A stretch of 64,000 bases of DNA from an uncultured Planctomycetota bacterium (GTDB lineage: Bacteria; Planctomycetota; Phycisphaerae; UBA1845; Fen-1342). Location of the stretch: assembly GCA_900696525.1 (NCBI GenBank), contig CAADGL010000011.1, positions 1-64,000 of the forward strand, written 5' to 3'. Position numbers and translations under genes: made by a program. The notes beneath the pieces are model-generated. The model saw nothing but the letters and a program-made list of their open reading frames with translations, was not told the origin of the DNA and did not search any database. Shown here piece by piece: positions 47,612 through 56,885 of this stretch. How positions within the stretch are numbered: the first letter of the stretch is position 1; each line of letters starts with the position of its first letter.

Positions 47612-48889
47612 ATGCAACGCGTCATTCTTCTGTCCGCACCGCTCGCGGTCCTCGCGCTGGCGCTGCCCGCGGCCTGTATTCCGCAGACGCCCCCTCTCCC
47701 CGGCTACCAGAATCTCGACGACAAGACCAACGCCAACGCGGCGTACGTCGGCGCATCCGCCTGTGCGCAGTGTCACGCCGACCAGGCCGCCGCCTTTCGA
47801 TTGCACGGCCACGGACGCGTGCTGACGCGCATCGAGCGCGCCGCCCCCTCGTTTCCGGCCGAGGCGGCAAACGCCGGCGTGCCCGATCCGCCCGCGGGCT
47901 TCGCCTGGCCGGACATCCGCTACGTCGTCGGCGGCTATCGCCGAATCGCGAACTTCGTCGACCAGGATGGATACCTGCTGACGACCGGCGAAACAGGCGC
48001 CGCCACGCAGTGGGGCCTGCCGTTCGCGCCCGGCGGTATCGAGCCCGGCTTCACGGAGTACGAGCCGGATCGCGTCGCCCCCCTGCCCTACGACTACTCA
48101 TGCTTCCGCTGTCACACGACCGGCCCGGCCCCGTTCGACGCGAATGCGCCGAGCTTTCAGGACAATCGCCCCGGCCTCGCCGGTGCGTGGCACGAGGGTG
48201 GTGTGCAGTGCGAGGCGTGTCACGGCCCCGGCGGCGGGCACTTCGGCACGCAGGCCGGCCAGGTCGTCATCCGCCGCGAGCGCATCTTCGTCGATCCTGA
48301 CGGCGCGCAGACGTGCAAGCAGTGCCACGCCGGCCCGGCGGGCGACGCTTCGCTCATCCTGGCCCGCGACGGCTTCGCGCGCAGCGAGCAGCAAGCCAAC
48401 GAGCTGGCGGCCAGCGGCGGGCACGCCGCCTTCGCCTGCACCATCTGCCACGACCCGCACCGCTCGGTTACATACGACCGCGCCACCGCGATCCGCAACG
48501 AGTGCCGCGCCTGCCACACGGACGTCACGATGGCTGGCCACGGCGGGGCGCTGTTCACGCGCGGCGCGTACAGCGAGACGCTGGGCTGCGAGAGCTGCCA
48601 CATGCCGTACGCCACGCTCGCCGGCCGCAAGGCGCCGGCAGGCGCCGTCGGCCCGGCGGCGCGCGTCGGCGACACGCGCACGCACATCTTCCGCATCGCC
48701 GCCGACGCGGGCGGGGCTGACGCCTTCCTCACCGACAACGGGACGCACGTCCGGCTCGACGCGCAAGGCCGCGCGTCGGTGCCGACGGACTACGTGTGTC
48801 TGCGCTGTCACAACGGGATCGGGAACGTCTTCGAGCTGACGCCGGCGCGCGCCGCGGAGATCGCCGCCCGCATTCACGAGCTGCCGTGA
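47612..48889 (+). CDS. Eight-heme c-type cytochrome
   Basis: A 425-residue exported protein with a signal peptide. Eight CxxCH heme-binding motifs start at residues 51, 164, 200, 235, 276, 298, 326 and 396 (CAQCH, CFRCH, CEACH, CKQCH, CTICH, CRACH, CESCH, CLRCH). Many further histidines could be distal ligands. The cluster of six motifs at 164-330 and the AYVGASACAQCHADQAAAF opening resemble cytochrome c554-type/octaheme proteins of periplasmic electron transfer. No Shine-Dalgarno; TACGAT lies 7 nt before the ATG with CTGACG 18 nt further up. Redox partner unknown. Confidence 0.9.
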   Translation: MQRVILLSAPLAVLALALPAACIPQTPPLPGYQNLDDKTNANAAYVGASACAQCHADQAAAFRLHGHGRVLTRIERAAPSFPAEAANAGVPDPPAGFAWPDIRYVVGGYRRIANFVDQDGYLLTTGETGAATQWGLPFAPGGIEPGFTEYEPDRVAPLPYDYSCFRCHTTGPAPFDANAPSFQDNRPGLAGAWHEGGVQCEACHGPGGGHFGTQAGQVVIRRERIFVDPDGAQTCKQCHAGPAGDASLILARDGFARSEQQANELAASGGHAAFACTICHDPHRSVTYDRATAIRNECRACHTDVTMAGHGGALFTRGAYSETLGCESCHMPYATLAGRKAPAGAVGPAARVGDTRTHIFRIAADAGGADAFLTDNGTHVRLDAQGRASVPTDYVCLRCHNGIGNVFELTPARAAEIAARIHELP

Positions 48890-48906
48890 CGTAAGGTCCA
48901 GGAGCC

Positions 48907-48937
48907 GATCCGAGCCGCGCCCGTAAGAGACGGTTGC
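48907..48937 (+). repeat. Short interspersed (REP-like) repeat, copy A
   Basis: Begins GATCCGAGCCGCGCCCGT and ends CGGTTGC; diverged in the middle from copies B and C. It forms an inverted pair with copy B 23 bases away, able to fold into a long hairpin just after the cytochrome gene. Confidence 0.6.
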
Positions 48938-48960
48938 ATGAACCATCAGACCCGGTGGAA

Positions 48961-48997
48961 CGTCCGGCGCAACCGCTTCCTCACGGGCGCGGCTCGG
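48961..48997 (-). repeat. Short interspersed (REP-like) repeat, copy B
   Basis: A 37-bp unit reading CCGAGCCGCGCCCGTGAGG at its minus-strand start. It is identical over all 37 bases to copy C at 50336-50372, 1.3 kb away in the opposite orientation. The rest of the 444-base gap up to 49334 is GC-rich with no gene that I can support. Confidence 0.7.
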
Positions 48998-49333
48998 AGC
49001 GGGTTCTTGGGATAGCCCCAGGTGTCCGGCTTGAGGCCGCTCCGGCGACAGCCCGGCTCCGACGTTCGCGATTGCTTCGTCCAGTCTCGCGGCCGGCACG
49101 CGCTTGCGCCCCGGGGCATTGACGACCTGCGACGGCAGTTTCACAATGCGGCCGCGGCCGCGCATAAAGGCGGCCGCGGGCGTATCCTGGTATCGCCGGT
49201 CAGGGTGCGACCAGCCGTCGGAGAATGCCCTTGCCGTCCGTGGAACCGGCGTCTCGCCGGTCATTCTGACAGACGGACAGCCTGCCGACACGGACCAGTC
49301 GGAATGCGAAACCAACCGAAACGCAGGTGACGC

Positions 49334-49813
49334 GTGAAGTCATGGGAAGTACTGCGGAACGCGACCGAGCGGGTGGGCGTCAAGGCCCTGGCGGCGCGGC
49401 TGAACCTGAGCGCGGCGCTGGTGTACAAGTGGTGCCAGGAGTCGCCCGGCGACGACCCGACCGCCTCCGGGGCGCGCAACCCGCTCGACCGCATCAAGGT
49501 CATCTACGACCTCACCGGGGACGCCGACCTCGTCAACTGGATCTGCCACGCCGCCGGCGGCTTCTTCGTGAAGAACCCGCAGGTGACGCCCGGAGCGGCG
49601 GATCGCGAGATGCTCGGCGCCACGCAGCGGGTGGTGCAGCAGTTCGGCGAGCTGCTGGCGTCGATCAGCCGCAGCATCGAGAACGACGGCGTGATCACAA
49701 CGGACGAGGCGGAGCACATCCGCCAGCACTGGGAGGCGCTCAAGATGCACGCCGAGAAGTTCGTGACGGCTTGCGAGCAGGGGCTGTACCGGCAAAGGAC
49801 GCCGCGCGGCTGA
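49334..49813 (+). CDS. Phage CII-like helix-turn-helix regulatory protein
   Basis: A 159-residue small protein beginning at a GTG. The N-terminal segment VKALAARLNLSAALVYKWCQE is a clear helix-turn-helix, followed by NPLDRIKVIYDLTGDADLVNWICHAAGGFF, a pattern seen in phage CII-type regulatory proteins. The C-terminal half is a helical, probably oligomerising region (VVQQFGELLASISRSIENDGVIT). Such genes are common on planctomycete chromosomes, so it need not mark a prophage; no phage structural genes are near. Confidence 0.7.
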   Translation: MKSWEVLRNATERVGVKALAARLNLSAALVYKWCQESPGDDPTASGARNPLDRIKVIYDLTGDADLVNWICHAAGGFFVKNPQVTPGAADREMLGATQRVVQQFGELLASISRSIENDGVITTDEAEHIRQHWEALKMHAEKFVTACEQGLYRQRTPRG

Positions 49814-49824
49814 GGTCTGGGCCG

Positions 49825-49846
49825 GCGCCTGCCGCCGGACAGGCGC
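49825..49846 (+). terminator. Hairpin after the CII-like gene
   Basis: GCGCCTG and CAGGCGC form a 7-bp stem with an eight-base loop, 12 nt after the stop codon. There is no T-tract, so the terminator call is tentative. Confidence 0.35.
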
Positions 49847-49952
49847 GGCCGCTACGGTTTCGTGGGGCCGGCCGCGGCCGCGCGACTTGATCCTCGCAGC
49901 CTATTGCACCGCCGGGCGCCGCCCAATGGAAATCTGCGTTAGCATCCGCTTC

Positions 49953-50276
49953 ATGCAAGCGCCACGCTGGCTGAGCAACTGGCTTGAGCGGCATCGCAGC
50001 ACGCCGTCGCTCGTGCTGCATGCGATCGGCATTCCGCTCACGATCGCCGCCGTCGTGCTGGCGGTGTGGCAGCTCTGGCTGGCGCAGGCCGACCCGGCGT
50101 GGTGGGGGCTGTGGTGGCGGCCGGCGGGGCTGCTGGTGGTCGGGTACGTGCTGCAATACGTCGGCCACGTGCACGAGGGCAACGACATGGGCGAAGTCGT
50201 GCTCATCAAGAAGCTGCTCGGACGCCCCTACGTCGCCGTTTCGCCGCGCTACGCGCGAAGGCCCGGCGAAGAATGA
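49953..50276 (+). CDS. DUF962/Mpo1-like membrane protein
   Basis: A 107-residue protein with two hydrophobic stretches. The pattern LHAIGIPLTIAA near the N-terminus and VGYVLQYVGHVHEGN near residue 65 matches the DUF962/Mpo1 family (H..G.P and Q.xGH.xE), whose yeast member is an iron-dependent dioxygenase of 2-hydroxy fatty acids. The histidines proposed to bind metal are kept. The ATG at 49953 has no Shine-Dalgarno, but TAGCAT sits 7 nt upstream. Confidence 0.72.
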   Translation: MQAPRWLSNWLERHRSTPSLVLHAIGIPLTIAAVVLAVWQLWLAQADPAWWGLWWRPAGLLVVGYVLQYVGHVHEGNDMGEVVLIKKLLGRPYVAVSPRYARRPGEE

Positions 50277-50335
50277 ACGCGCAAGCGGCGGAGGCTCCTG
50301 TATGGTCCGAGCCAGGCAGCGAGGCTTCGCCCGAT

Positions 50336-50372
50336 CCGAGCCGCGCCCGTGAGGAAGCGGTTGCGCCGGACG
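50336..50372 (+). repeat. Short interspersed (REP-like) repeat, copy C
   Basis: A 37-bp unit identical to copy B but on the plus strand, in the 271-base gap before the ECF sigma gene. Its translation in one frame gives the LPHGRGSD-type peptide often seen as a false gene in planctomycete annotations. Confidence 0.7.
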
Positions 50373-50547
50373 ATCTCCCGTTGAGCCGGCCAGCAAGCGC
50401 CGCGTCGGAGCCGGCTTGGGATCGGTTTAACCGAGAACACGGGGCAGACGGTCCCCGCGGCCGCGTGGTATCATGACGAAGAGTCCGTTTGCATGGGGAG
50501 TGGACGTACCGTAACAGCAACACTCGACGACGGAGAGGGGCCTGCAC

Positions 50548-51135
50548 GTGTCGTTGTCCGCACGCGGTGATGCGTTGCAGAGCACGCTGTACGACCAGTT
50601 GCGGCACGCCGCGTCGTGCTTGTTCCGGCGCGAGCGCCACGACGGCCTCCTTCAACCCACGGCCCTCCTGCACGAGGCGTACCTGCGGCTGGCGCGCACC
50701 AGCCTCGATCCGCTCAGCCGCACGCGGTTTGTCGCCGCCGCCGTCGGCGAGATGCGGCGCGTGCTCATCGACCACGCTCGCGGACGCCGGGCGGTGAAGC
50801 GCGGCGGACAGCGCGAGCGGCTGTTGCTCGACACGCGCGCCCTGGCCCTGCCGCGCGCGACAATAGATCTGACCGAGCTGCACGACGCGATCGAGCGTCT
50901 GGCGGCGCTTTCACCGCGGCAGGCGCGCGTCGTTGAGCTGCGCTTCCTGGCCGGATTGAGCGAGGATGAGATCGCGGCCGAGCTCGGCGTGTCGCGCCGC
51001 AGCGTCCAGCTCGACTGGCGCGGGGCGAAGGCCTGGCTGCGCCGCGAGCTGGCGGCTAACAACACCGCCGCGCCCGTGCACCCCGGACCGGCCCGCGCAG
51101 GCCCGCCCGAACCCCGGCACCCCCCGCGACCATGA
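50548..51135 (+). CDS. ECF-type RNA polymerase sigma factor (planctomycete SigK-like group)
   Basis: A 195-residue sigma factor. Region 2 shows LQPTALLHEAYLRLA and RFVAAAVGEMRRVLIDHARGRR; region 4 shows LSPRQARVVELRFLAGLSEDEIAAELGVSRRSVQLDW. This is the ECF group typical of Planctomycetes that sits beside Ser/Thr kinases. A GGGG-type ribosome binding site lies 7 nt before the GTG at 50548. Its stop overlaps the kinase start as ATGA, so kinase and sigma factor are co-produced and probably act in one signalling pathway. The C-terminal 20 residues are Pro-rich. Confidence 0.92.
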   Translation: MSLSARGDALQSTLYDQLRHAASCLFRRERHDGLLQPTALLHEAYLRLARTSLDPLSRTRFVAAAVGEMRRVLIDHARGRRAVKRGGQRERLLLDTRALALPRATIDLTELHDAIERLAALSPRQARVVELRFLAGLSEDEIAAELGVSRRSVQLDWRGAKAWLRRELAANNTAAPVHPGPARAGPPEPRHPPRP

Positions 51136-53465
51136 ACCCGGAGCGCCACGAGCGGGTAATGGGGCTGTTCAAGGCGGCCGTCGAGATCGACGCGGCGGAT
51201 CGGGCCGCGTTCCTGAGGAAGGCGTGCGCGGATGAAGCGGCGCTGTTCGACGAGGTCGCCTCGCTGCTCCGTTGGGACGACCCGACCGTTGCCGGCTCAC
51301 CCGAGAGCCCGGAATCACCGACGGTAGGCGGCGCGCCCGGCGACGCACCCGAGCGCATCGGTCCGTATGAGATCGACGGCCTCTTGGGCGCCGGCGGGAT
51401 GGCCGTGGTCTATCGGGCCCGGCAGGGCAGCCCCACACGGTCCGTTGCCCTCAAGGTCCTGCGCGCCTCCTGCACCGACGCCACCGCCCTCCTGCGCTTC
51501 CGGCGCGAGATCGCCCTTCTGAGCCGGCTCCGGCATCCCGGAATTGCGCAGATCTGCGACGCCGGCGTCGCCCGCGAGCGCGATGCCGACGTCCCCTACT
51601 TCGCGATGGAGCTGATCGAGGGACGCCCGCTCACGGCATTCGCGAACGAGCGCGCCCTCGACCGCGCGGAGCGACTCAGACTGCTCCTATGCGTGTGCGA
51701 CGCCGTCGAGTACGCGCATCAGCGCGGGATCATCCACCGCGACCTGAAGCCTGCGAACATCCTCGTCGAAGATGGCGGCGGCGCCGGGCGGCCGCGCGTG
51801 CTCGATTTCGGCATCGCGCGCCAGCTGGGCCCGTCCGACGCCGACGGCGCATTCGTGACCCGTGATCACCACGTGCTCGGCACGCTGGCTTACATGAGCC
51901 CGGACCAGCTCGACCCCGATTGCGTGATCGACACCCGCAGCGACGTATACGCGCTCGCCGCCATCGGCTTCGAGCTGCTCTCCGGACGCCCGCCGCTCGG
52001 CGTGGCGGGGCTGTCTCAGCTCAGCGCCATTCGAGCGATCCAGACGCGGACGCCGCCAGCGCTGGGTGCGGTCAATCCGGCGTGCCGTGGCGACTTGAGC
52101 CTGATCTTCGAAAAGGCGCTGGCCAAGGACCCTGCCGAAAGGTATGGGTCGGTCGCCGCCTTCGCCGACGATCTGCGCGCCTTTCTCGAGCATCGGCCGG
52201 TTCGAGCACGCCCGCCAGGTCTGCTCTACGCCGCGCGCAAGTTCACCCAGCGCAATCCGGTGGCCGTCGCCCTCGCCGCCCTGACGATGATCGCCGTCAT
52301 CGGCGGCGCGCTGGGCACCGGCTTGGGTCTGCACCGGGCGCGGCGCGCGAACGAAGAGCTGCGCCGCCGCTCAGCCGAAACGACGGAGTCCGCCCGGTTT
52401 CTCGTGCGCGACGTGGTCGCCGGCCTGGACTCGGTGGCGGGCACGGCGGAGATCCGCCGGGCGCTGCTGGAGCGCCTGCGCGCGCAGATCGTCGCGCTTC
52501 GCCGGCACGCGCCCGACGACGCCGACCTTATCGACGACCACGCCGTGGTGCTGACTTACTATTCCGACGCGCTGCTCCGTGCCGGGCGTGACGCCGAAGC
52601 CCTGGCGCTGCGCCGCGAGGCGCTCGGGTTGTATCGCGGGCTGGCGGCCCGGCGCACCGCATCGCCCGCCGACGAGGCGCGCGTGTCGATCGCGCTCGTG
52701 AAGGTCGGAGATGTTCATCTCGGATGGGCGGAATGGGATCTTGCGCGCGACCTTTACGGCCAGGCGTTCGACATCGATCGCCGACTCGCCGCGGCGCATC
52801 CGGACTCGGTCTGGTTCCTCGACAACCTGGCCTGGAGTCACGATCGCCTTGGCAACCTGGCCATGGTGCTCGACGATCTCGACGCGGCCGAGCCGCACTT
52901 CGCCGAGCGCCTGGCCATCACCACGCGCCTGCTCGAACGGGCGCCCGAGCGGCACGCCACCCGGCACGGCGTCGTCGCCATCAACGTTCTCATGGCCCAG
53001 CTCGCCAAGCGCCGCGGCGACCTCCCGGCCGTCGAGTCGTACCTGCGAGCGGCGCATGGCGCGGCGATCAAGCTGGCGAGCGACACGCCCAATCATCGCC
53101 TGTACGTCGAGACCGCCTGCACGACGTCGCGCGACCTGGCCGATTTGCTCGTAGAAGCCGGCCAGCCGCGAGAGGCCCTGGTTTACATGGAAGACGCCGT
53201 CCGCAGGGCGGCGCGGCTGCGCGAGCTCGATCCCCGGGATACGCGCCCGCTGGACATCTACTTCGGCGTGCTGGTCGCGCGCACGCGCCTGGCGCTGGTC
53301 CTGGGCGACGTGGACGCGGCGGAGCGCTTCCTGGCGGAGGCGCGCGACCTGGCCGCCGGCGACGCCGCGCGGGCGCTTGGTGAGCATAGTCTCGAGAGCT
53401 ATGCCCGGCTGGTCACTGGTCTGGCCAGCGCGCTCGAAGCAGCGCGCTCGGGACCAACGCCCTAG
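51132..53465 (+). CDS. Membrane Ser/Thr protein kinase with extracytoplasmic TPR-like region
   Basis: A 777-residue Hanks-type kinase. Residues 75-340 hold the kinase: glycine loop LLGAGGMAVVYRA, catalytic lysine in VALKVL, HRDLKPANILV near 200 and DFGIARQ. A transmembrane helix (VAVALAALTMIAVIGGALG) is near 376-400. The remaining 370 residues are helical and TPR-like (ARDLYGQAFDIDRRLAAAHPD), outside the membrane if the kinase is inside. The N-terminal 70 residues carry the DExDRAAFLRKAC region usual in this planctomycete class. It is coupled to the ECF sigma factor and may phosphorylate it. Confidence 0.93.
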   Translation: MNPERHERVMGLFKAAVEIDAADRAAFLRKACADEAALFDEVASLLRWDDPTVAGSPESPESPTVGGAPGDAPERIGPYEIDGLLGAGGMAVVYRARQGSPTRSVALKVLRASCTDATALLRFRREIALLSRLRHPGIAQICDAGVARERDADVPYFAMELIEGRPLTAFANERALDRAERLRLLLCVCDAVEYAHQRGIIHRDLKPANILVEDGGGAGRPRVLDFGIARQLGPSDADGAFVTRDHHVLGTLAYMSPDQLDPDCVIDTRSDVYALAAIGFELLSGRPPLGVAGLSQLSAIRAIQTRTPPALGAVNPACRGDLSLIFEKALAKDPAERYGSVAAFADDLRAFLEHRPVRARPPGLLYAARKFTQRNPVAVALAALTMIAVIGGALGTGLGLHRARRANEELRRRSAETTESARFLVRDVVAGLDSVAGTAEIRRALLERLRAQIVALRRHAPDDADLIDDHAVVLTYYSDALLRAGRDAEALALRREALGLYRGLAARRTASPADEARVSIALVKVGDVHLGWAEWDLARDLYGQAFDIDRRLAAAHPDSVWFLDNLAWSHDRLGNLAMVLDDLDAAEPHFAERLAITTRLLERAPERHATRHGVVAINVLMAQLAKRRGDLPAVESYLRAAHGAAIKLASDTPNHRLYVETACTTSRDLADLLVEAGQPREALVYMEDAVRRAARLRELDPRDTRPLDIYFGVLVARTRLALVLGDVDAAERFLAEARDLAAGDAARALGEHSLESYARLVTGLASALEAARSGPTP

Positions 53466-53492
53466 CGTGCCTTGCGACCGGTGCGCGGGGGG

Positions 53493-55841
53493 CTAGCCGC
53501 GCGAGCGCGACAGCGAGATGACGCGGCTGTCTTCGGTCGCCGGCTCGCCGCGCGCGTCGCCTTTCTTCTCGCTCTCGGGGTAGGCGATGCGCGCGTGGTA
53601 CAGGCTGCTCAGGCTGCGCACCAGGCTCTTCTCGACCACCGCCAGCTCGCGGAACGTCAGGTCGCACTCGTCGAACTGCCCGTCGAGCAGCCGCTTCTGC
53701 ACGATCTCGCTGACGACCGACTCGATGCGCCCCGGCGTGGGCTCGGTCATGGCTCGCACCGCCCCCTCGACGCCGTCGCAGAGCATCACGATCGCGGTCT
53801 CGCGCGACTGGGGCTTCGGCCCGGGGTAGCGGAACTGGGCCTCGGCCACCTCCGGGTCACCGGGTTTGCGCAGCTTGTTCGCCGCATGGTAGAAATACTC
53901 GACGATGGTCGTGCCGTGGTGCTCGGCGATGAAGGGCCGCAGGCTCTGCGGCAGGCGATACTGCCGGGCCATCTCGACGCCGTCCTTCACGTGTGCGACG
54001 ATGATCAGCAGGCTCATCGCGGGCGAGAGACGCTCGTGGCGGCTGACGCCCGGCGTCTGGTTCTCGACGAAGTACTCGGGCTTGTTGATCTTGCCGATGT
54101 CGTGATACAGCGACCCTGCGCGGCAAAGCAGGCCGTTGGCGCCGATCGCTTCCGCCGCCGACTGTGCCAGCGTGCCGACCAGCAGGCTGTGGTTGTACGT
54201 CCCGGGCGCGTCGGCCGCCATCATGCGCAGCAGCGGCTTCGACGAGTCACACCACTCGAGCAGCGTCATGCTCGTGCTGATGCGGAAGGCGCGCTCGATG
54301 ACCGGCAGCAGCCCCTCCGCCACGAAGGCCGCGAGCAACGTCGCGCCCGCGGCCCACGCCGCGTCGCGCACGGCGAACGCCAGGGTCTGCTGGTTCGTCA
54401 ATCCGACGGCGCAGACCGTGACGAAGGCCAGCCCCGCCGCCAGGACTCCGACGCGGACGATCACACCCCTGGAACGCACGTCGCTGAGCTGCATGACGAA
54501 CGGCCCGGACGCCGCCAGCAGGCAGATCAGCAGCGGCGTCTCCTGGCGGATGGCGAGCGTGATCAGCGTAGCCAGGGCCGCGCACGCGGCAAAGACCGGC
54601 CCGCGCGGAAAGACGATCGTGAGCACCGCCGCCGCCAGCGCCTGGAACCCGAAGGCCAGCGTCGGCGGCGCCGGTCCGGCGACGAACGCGGCCCGCGCGC
54701 CGCCGAGCATCGCCAGCAGCACGCCGACCACCAGCGTCTGCTGAAACGGCGCCCCCAGGCTGCTGCGCTGAAACGCCATGTATGAGAAGAGCCCCAGCAC
54801 CACCAGCAGGGCCAGTGCGCAGCGCCCGAGCACGCCGCGGTCGCGCAACTGCGACAGCGCCGACGCCGCGCCTCGCGACGCCAGATACGCCTCGTGCTCG
54901 AACTCCAGCCGCCGGTATTCCAGGTGGTCAATCGGGCCGGCGTCCGCCAGGATCGTCCCCTCCGGGTAGACGATCGTCTCCAGCGGGACGGCCTCGGCCG
55001 CCGCCCGCGCGGCGCGCGTCGTCCGCTCCGGGTCGTAGCGGTACACCGGCCGCGGGGCGCCGCCCTCCGTCTCGCCCATCAGCAGGTCCAGAACCATGCG
55101 CTCCACGCCCGGCCGCAGCGGCGCCACCACGACGGACGCCGCCCGGGCCGCGACGAAGCGCACGTCTTCCGGGTTGTTCGCGAAGCGCAGGCTGCGCTGT
55201 CCGCCGTACTCGATGATCGGCACCCGGCGCACCGTCTCCGGGCTATCGGGATCGACCAACGCGGCCTCGGCGGCGAGCAGGCGGCGCGACTGATCCGTCA
55301 CCTCAACCAGCGGCACTTCGACCAGCGCGTTGATGACGCCGGAGAAGACCTGCCGCCAGACCTCGCCCTCGCTCTCGGCGGTCAGGCGCAGGATTTCGGC
55401 CAGGGCCTCATCGCTGAGGAAGAGATTGTCCTTCGAGGCTTCGGCCCGCAGGCGGTCGGGATCGGCCTGGAGCGCACGGGCCGCATTCACCGCGTTCATC
55501 AGCCGCCCGCGCACCAGTTCGACCAGCGACCGGTCGAGCACGTAATACGCCGGCGAGCGCAGCCGGGCCTCGTTGCGCTTTTCCGCCGTTCGGTCGGGAT
55601 CCGGAACCGCGACGGTGACCCGCGCGACGATCGGGCGCTGGAGCATCTCGCCCTCGCGCTGGAGCAGCGTGTCGCCCCCGAGATTCAGGATGACTCCGGA
55701 GACCACGATCGCCGCCACCGTCAGCGTCGTCGCGCGCCAGTCGACGGCCGCCGACAGCCGCCGCCACCACGGCGCGCTGCGGCCCGTAAGATTCTTGCGA
55801 ATCTCGCGCTGACGGGCGGTGATCTTGCTGAACGGCCACAT
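53493..55841 (-). CDS. pgpH: PgpH-like 7TM-HD phosphohydrolase
   Basis: A 782-residue membrane protein with one N-terminal transmembrane helix, an extracytoplasmic 7TMR-HDED-type domain, seven hydrophobic segments (residues about 330-530) and a C-terminal HD domain with YNHSLLVGTLAQ, SLYHDIGKINKPEYF and EHHGTTIVEYFYH. This arrangement is that of PgpH, which hydrolyses cyclic di-AMP in Listeria; the ligand here is inferred. It follows phoH by three bases, the conserved phoH-pgpH order. ybeY, normally next, is absent from this position. Confidence 0.9.
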   Translation of the reverse strand: MWPFSKITARQREIRKNLTGRSAPWWRRLSAAVDWRATTLTVAAIVVSGVILNLGGDTLLQREGEMLQRPIVARVTVAVPDPDRTAEKRNEARLRSPAYYVLDRSLVELVRGRLMNAVNAARALQADPDRLRAEASKDNLFLSDEALAEILRLTAESEGEVWRQVFSGVINALVEVPLVEVTDQSRRLLAAEAALVDPDSPETVRRVPIIEYGGQRSLRFANNPEDVRFVAARAASVVVAPLRPGVERMVLDLLMGETEGGAPRPVYRYDPERTTRAARAAAEAVPLETIVYPEGTILADAGPIDHLEYRRLEFEHEAYLASRGAASALSQLRDRGVLGRCALALLVVLGLFSYMAFQRSSLGAPFQQTLVVGVLLAMLGGARAAFVAGPAPPTLAFGFQALAAAVLTIVFPRGPVFAACAALATLITLAIRQETPLLICLLAASGPFVMQLSDVRSRGVIVRVGVLAAGLAFVTVCAVGLTNQQTLAFAVRDAAWAAGATLLAAFVAEGLLPVIERAFRISTSMTLLEWCDSSKPLLRMMAADAPGTYNHSLLVGTLAQSAAEAIGANGLLCRAGSLYHDIGKINKPEYFVENQTPGVSRHERLSPAMSLLIIVAHVKDGVEMARQYRLPQSLRPFIAEHHGTTIVEYFYHAANKLRKPGDPEVAEAQFRYPGPKPQSRETAIVMLCDGVEGAVRAMTEPTPGRIESVVSEIVQKRLLDGQFDECDLTFRELAVVEKSLVRSLSSLYHARIAYPESEKKGDARGEPATEDSRVISLSRSRG

Positions 55842-55844
55842 GGA

Positions 55845-56885
55845 TCAGGCCCCGGTCGGATCGGCCGTTTGTCCCGGGCTTCTCGAGCCCGAAGCCCGCG
55901 GCGCCCCCGACACCCGCGGCCCGTCGCGTCCGGCGGCGTCGGGCGCAATTGCGGCGCGGTCCGCGTAGCGATTCACAATCTCCTGCACCAGCCGGTGCCG
56001 CACGATGTCCACGTCCCGCAGCCGCAGCACCGCCACGCCTGCGCAGCCGCGCAGCCGGCGTTCGGCGTCGATCAGGCCCGAGGGCTGCCCCGGCTCCAGG
56101 TCCACCTGGCTGTCGTCGCCGGTGACGATCATCTTGCTGTGGTGCCCGAGCCGGGTGAGGAACATCAGCATCTGCGAGGGTGTGGCGTTCTGGGCCTCGT
56201 CCAGGATGATGACGGCGTGATTGAGCGTGCGCCCGCGCATGTACGCCAGCGGAATGACCTCGATGATATCGCTCACCATGAAGCGCTTGAGCTGGTCGTA
56301 GGTCATCATGTCATGCATGGCGTCGAACAGCGGTCGCAGATAGGGATTGACCTTCTGCTGCAAGTCGCCCGGCAGGAAGCCGAGCCGCTCGCCCGCCTCG
56401 ACAGCCGGCCGCACCAGGGCGATGCGCTTCACCCGCCCGGTCTTCAGCAGGTGCACCGCGACCGCCACCGCCAGGTACGTCTTGCCCGTCCCCGCCGGCC
56501 CGAGGCAGAAGACCAGGTCGTGCTCGAGCATCGCCCGCAGGTAGCGCTGCTGCCCCTCCGTGCGGGCGGCGATCGTCTCGCTCGAGAACACGCGGATCGT
56601 GTCCGCCCCGGTTCGCAGCTCCGCCGATTCCACCGCGTCGACCACCTCGTCGAACGCCTCCGGCCCGAGCTCCCCTTCGTCCCGCAGACGCGCCTGGAGC
56701 CGCTCCAGCACGGCGGCGGCCTTCGCCACCCCGGCCGGCTCCCCCAGCAGCCGCAGCACCGCGCTGCGGGCGTGGACCTGCACCCCGTACAGGTCGCGGA
56801 TGCGCCGCAGGTGACGATCCGCCGCCCCGAACAGCTCGCCACGCCTCGCCGGATCGAGAAGTGTTACGGAAAGCTCCACGGCCAT
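55845..56885 (-). CDS. phoH: PhoH-like ATPase
   Basis: A 346-residue P-loop ATPase of the PhoH/YbeZ group. An N-terminal KH-like region is followed by Walker A GPAGTGKTYLAV, IALVRPAVEAGERLGFLPG, Walker B VIILDEAQNATPSQM and MIVTGDDSQVDL. It is thought to take part in RNA metabolism with YbeY. The C-terminal 40 residues are Gly/Arg/Ala-rich and dispensable-looking. It heads the phoH-pgpH operon. Confidence 0.94.
   Translation of the reverse strand: MAVELSVTLLDPARRGELFGAADRHLRRIRDLYGVQVHARSAVLRLLGEPAGVAKAAAVLERLQARLRDEGELGPEAFDEVVDAVESAELRTGADTIRVFSSETIAARTEGQQRYLRAMLEHDLVFCLGPAGTGKTYLAVAVAVHLLKTGRVKRIALVRPAVEAGERLGFLPGDLQQKVNPYLRPLFDAMHDMMTYDQLKRFMVSDIIEVIPLAYMRGRTLNHAVIILDEAQNATPSQMLMFLTRLGHHSKMIVTGDDSQVDLEPGQPSGLIDAERRLRGCAGVAVLRLRDVDIVRHRLVQEIVNRYADRAAIAPDAAGRDGPRVSGAPRASGSRSPGQTADPTGA

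Noticed and set aside
48934..49122. A short frame containing QPLPHGRGSERV
   Set aside because: This peptide is the translation of a short interspersed repeat, not a gene.
49334..49813. A prophage around the CII-like gene
   Set aside because: No phage structural, lysis or integrase genes are nearby; such CII-like genes occur singly on planctomycete chromosomes.
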